A stretch of DNA of 64,000 bases, from the NCBI GenBank assembly GCA_963556495.2, contig OY747715.1, forward strand, positions 15,292,239-15,356,238, in the 5' to 3' direction. Positions 61,051-64,000 of the stretch are shown piece after piece. Each line of letters begins with the position of its first letter. The stretch's first letter is position 1. The translations under genes and the position numbers were made by a program. The notes under the pieces are model-generated. The model ran no database searches. It saw only the letters and a program-made list of their open reading frames with translations, and had not been told where the DNA came from. This DNA is from Valencia hispanica. Taxonomy: Eukaryota > Chordata > Actinopteri > Cyprinodontiformes > Valenciidae.

Positions 61051-61079
61051 CCCTAACCCCTCTCCACATTTCTCACTCT
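61051..61079. repeat. 29-nt perfect inverted copy of 60,002-60,030 at the LINE 5' junction
   Basis: CCCTAACCCCTCTCC and the following CACATTTCTCACTCT are the exact reverse complement of the sequence 1.05 kb upstream. The match stops just before the LINE sequence begins (about 61,082). Confidence 0.9.
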
Positions 61080-61081
61080 TA

Positions 61082-62321
61082 CCTAAAGAACAGGGACTTC
61101 TATGTTTTTCAATAGGAAACTTTTCATCAGAACGGACATAAATCACATGTGGGGTGCCCCAGGGCTCCATCCTGGGGCCCCTCTTATTTAATATCTACAT
61201 GCTCCCACTAGGCAAGATTATAGCAACCAATAACATTAGCTACCATAACTATGCGGATGACACTCAGCTCTACATTACAACGTCACCAGGTGACTCTGAA
61301 CCCATTCAAACCCTAAATCAATGCATTGACCAAATAAATGGATGGATGTGCCATAACTTTCTCCAGCTGAATGGAAACAAAACTGAAGTGATTATTTTTG
61401 GACCCAAGGCTGAACGATCAAGAGTCAGCACACAGCTTAAATTAATACAGCTAGAAACTACTGATCAGGCTCGAAACCTAGGTGTAGTAATGGACTCAGA
61501 CCTGAACCTCCAGGGTCACATAAAGGCAATAACAAGGTCAGCGTTCTATCACCTGAAGAACATCTCTAGGATTAAACAACTGATGTTGCAACACGACCTA
61601 GAAAAACTCATCCATGCTTTTATCTTTAGTCGGATTGATTACTGCAACAGCATTTTCACAGGTCTGGCTAAAAAGAGAAATCAGACAGCTGCAGCTGATC
61701 CAGAACGCTGCTGCTCGCATCCTCACTAGAACCAGGAAAGTAGAGCACATCACCCCAGTTCTAAAGTCCTTACACTGGCTCCCTGTAGCTCAGAGAATAA
61801 ACTTCAAAATACTCCTACTAGTTTATAAATCATTACATGGCTTAGCACCAAAATATGTTGAAGACCTGTTGTCATGGTACCAACCACCAAGACCACTCAG
61901 GTCCTTGAACTCTAGCCTACTAAACATCCCTAGACTCAGAACTAAACATGGAGAAGCAGCTTTCAGTTTCTATGCTCCCCTTATCTGGAACAGACTTCCT
62001 GACGAGTGCAGAGCTGCTGAAACTCTGAACTGCTTTAAATCGAGACTAAAAACCCATCTGTTTAGAATTGCCTTCGAGTAAATGCTTGATGTCATATGTA
62101 TGAAATGTGTTCATGATCTCTTGCTTTTTTTTTTATCTTTCTCTTGCTTTATTGTGTATCATGTGTAATGTGTGTTTCTTTTACTTTTACTTTCCATTGT
62201 TTTCTTTTGTTTTTTTAAAATCACCAAATCATGTAAAGCACCTTGAATTGCCCTGCTGTTGAAAGTGTGCTATACGAATAAAATTGCCTTGCCTTGCCTT
62301 GCCTTGCCTTGCCTTGCCTTG
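61082..62321 (+). pseudogene. L2-clade LINE ('LINE A'), copy 3, 5'-truncated, best preserved
   Basis: It begins inside the reverse transcriptase at the LKNRDFY region, passes [16 protein letters not shown] (with a TAA just before it at 61,140) and the catalytic YADD at 61,250-61,261, and runs through [20 protein letters not shown]. After one frameshift near 61,672-61,681 (AAAAGAGAAATCAG against AAAAGTCAATCAG in copy 1) it continues to FKSRLKTHLFRIAFE, stopping at 62,081. A 240-bp 3' UTR ends in seven TTGCC repeats (62,284-62,318). Because it lacks the endonuclease and 5' region, it cannot move by itself. Its low damage suggests that it is the youngest of the three copies. Confidence 0.85.
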
Positions 62322-62690
62322 TGTTTCGACAGGTCTAACCCGATGTGTTTGAGTCAGGGTTTGACTCTTAATAGTCCCCAAGTCATGATGGATACCGCTG
62401 TAGATGGTGTAGCTGAAGCAAACCGTGACTATGACAATGATCATATTCAGAACATTTTCTGGTGCAGAGCTGTTTATAGTCCTATTTGTATTCTTTCATC
62501 TGATTGGTTTCTGTGTTTTCTTTCCTCTGATAAAATGAGTAAATGCTGTTTTTTGTTATTTACCCTTAAATAGTTAGCTTATTTGCCAGTACAGTGGCTC
62601 TGCATGCCATTTGAACTCCTACTACTTTAGTCTACCTCTTTCTGACTGCTGCATGTTTTTCATACTTCTTCCCTCTGGCGTTGCATAACC
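62322..62690. other. Unannotated sequence
   Basis: No repeat or gene was recognised. Confidence 0.45.
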
Positions 62691-63175
62691 CAGGGGCCAG
62701 CAACCTTTACAGCCCTGTAAGCAATTTTTGTCCTTCAATCCATCTAAACTAAATTTGTGTCAAGTCACAAAAGCAACATTAATCTTGCTTGTTTTTATAA
62801 TCTATCAGAATGTTTTTTATTTATTAAATTAACAAAAAAACTGTTTTACCAGTGTTTTTAGCCTTAATACATTTTATTGTATGGGACATACAATTTTTAC
62901 AGAAAATGAAGTGAAAAAAGCACATATTGACATGAAAGTTATCTCATAAAAGACTAATATTCCTTACACTATTAGTGCTATTGTTTGTGTAAATGTTATG
63001 CATATATTGCATGAAAATGCCTTGGAAAAACTGTTAAAGTAAGATTTTTTTCAGTTAACTTTGCATTTTAAAACATTGCTTATTTCGTCAGCATTTTTGA
63101 ACAAAGTTTTTAACAGCCACAGTGGACAGTCTGAACAACCACATGCGGTTCTGGTGCCACAGGTTGCAGACCCTA
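62691..63175. mobile_element. hAT-type MITE or fragment, about 485 bp
   Basis: The left CAGGGGCCAGCAACCTTTAC and the right GCCACAGGTTGCAGACCCTA pair loosely as hAT-type inverted ends. The right part has CACATGCGGTTCTGG, typical of a common teleost hAT family. I could not find a target duplication, so the exact ends are uncertain. Confidence 0.5.
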
Positions 63176-63610
63176 GGTGTAGGCTGCTCTGCAGCTGGAG
63201 CTAACTGGTAGGATTGGGCTCATAAGATCCTCTTTGTCAGAATAAGCTGTTGATGATGCCATAGGTCTCCTGGAACTAGTGTTTAAAATTGAAAATTGTC
63301 TCAGTAGATTAATTAACCATACTGTGGAGCCTTTATTACAGCTTTACCCCAAAATGTTCGCTAAAGGTCTTTTATAAGGAAATCTGTCCATTTCCCTCTG
63401 TCCCAATCTTTCTTTTGTTTCCACGGCCAAAGCACCAGTTTCTTGGTTCCAAATTGATGCTTAACCTAGCACCAACTCCTTGCTGGGCCAGGTTCTTTCT
63501 AAGAACCATTTTCTCTCCTGCCTGCATGGTGACGAAGCCAAATTATTGGGGGTAGGATGACAAAAGCTTTGCTATTTTCATTCAGCTTTGGTATTTCCAT
63601 TCATAAGAAT
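63176..63610. other. Unannotated sequence
   Basis: No gene or repeat was recognised. Confidence 0.4.
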
Positions 63611-64000
63611 TAGGGCTAGACGATATCTCGAGTTTTTTTCTTTAAATAAAATTTATTAATAAAAGATAGAATAATGATCCGGTGTTGTTTATATTTATAT
63701 AAATAGACCAGTTAGTTTTCCTCCCCCCTGCCCTTCCGTCTGTCTCTTGCGTTACTTCACCTTGCTACACCTCCTGTCCTCACTGAACGTGAATCTCACC
63801 GCAACCCCACTGCTGCATTCAGTCCGGAAGTGACAGCAACATGGAGACAGACAAAGGCACAAGGGAGCCGCTGGTTAGCAATGCTTTAAGTGGGCTGGTA
63901 CGCAACGGTACTCAGTACCACCACTTCTAAAAATAGCTCTTTAGAGTTCCACCACTTCTCCTAGCCCTGTTCTCAGAGAGTCCCGGTATGCTCATTAGTG
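63611..64000. mobile_element. Possible hAT-type element, incomplete
   Basis: TAGGGCTAGACGATATCTCG at 63,611 resembles hAT MITE ends, and CTCCTAGCCCT at 63,958-63,968 could be the opposite end, but no 8-bp duplication is visible. It may instead continue past the window. Confidence 0.25.

Overview
This is nuclear DNA from a vertebrate, almost certainly a teleost fish. It is AT-rich, has no compact coding gene, and is filled with transposon families typical of teleosts: L2-clade and Rex1/CR1-type LINEs, an L1-type ORF2 fragment, Tc1/mariner copies, hAT-type MITEs with 8-bp target duplications, PIF/Harbinger pieces, a tRNA-derived SINE and a solo LTR. No complete host protein-coding gene can be supported. 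Family names rest on recognised protein motifs, terminal repeats and remembered family consensus, not on a database search.

Layout. 1-8.3 kb: mostly unique sequence with old LTR and Tc1/mariner pieces. 8.3-10.9 kb: a G-rich, poly(A)-tailed retroposed unit with a target-site duplication. 11.9-12.9 kb: the 3' ends of a Rex1-like and an L1-like LINE. 14-16.1 kb: a decayed PIF/Harbinger element with two convergent multi-exon genes (Myb-like accessory gene on +, transposase on -). 17.2-23.8 kb: a promoter-like unclassified repeat, a Tc1 fragment, two copies of an L2-type LINE ('LINE B'), two hAT MITEs and a second copy of the 8-11 kb retroposon tail. 24-37 kb: sparse, with a solo LTR (26.5-27.2 kb), a Tc1 remnant (30.5-31.7 kb), an L2 LINE copy (34.2-35.6 kb) and a long TA satellite. 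37.9-43.6 kb: a SINE, then a DNA element split by a nearly full-length L2 LINE ('LINE A', minus strand), then a Harbinger-derived element. 44-51.5 kb: MITEs, a Tc1/mariner copy with a nested hAT MITE, and LINE B pieces.

At 52.1-52.5 kb lies the best host-gene signal: a GC-rich, CpG-containing block with a palindromic CRE, a Cys/Arg upstream ORF and a consensus splice donor, read on +. It looks like the promoter and non-coding first exon of a gene whose coding exons lie mostly beyond the window; 52.5-64 kb would then be its first intron. One possible short collagen-like exon occurs at 59.78 kb.

The most unusual structure is a 3.35-kb element at 55,499-58,846 bounded by about 510-bp inverted repeats. 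Each arm carries two internal direct repeats and ends internally in a CRE palindrome, and 8-10 bp of flanking sequence is duplicated. A second oddity is a 29-nt perfect inverted copy of sequence from 1 kb away, placed exactly at the 5' junction of the truncated L2 LINE at 61.08 kb.
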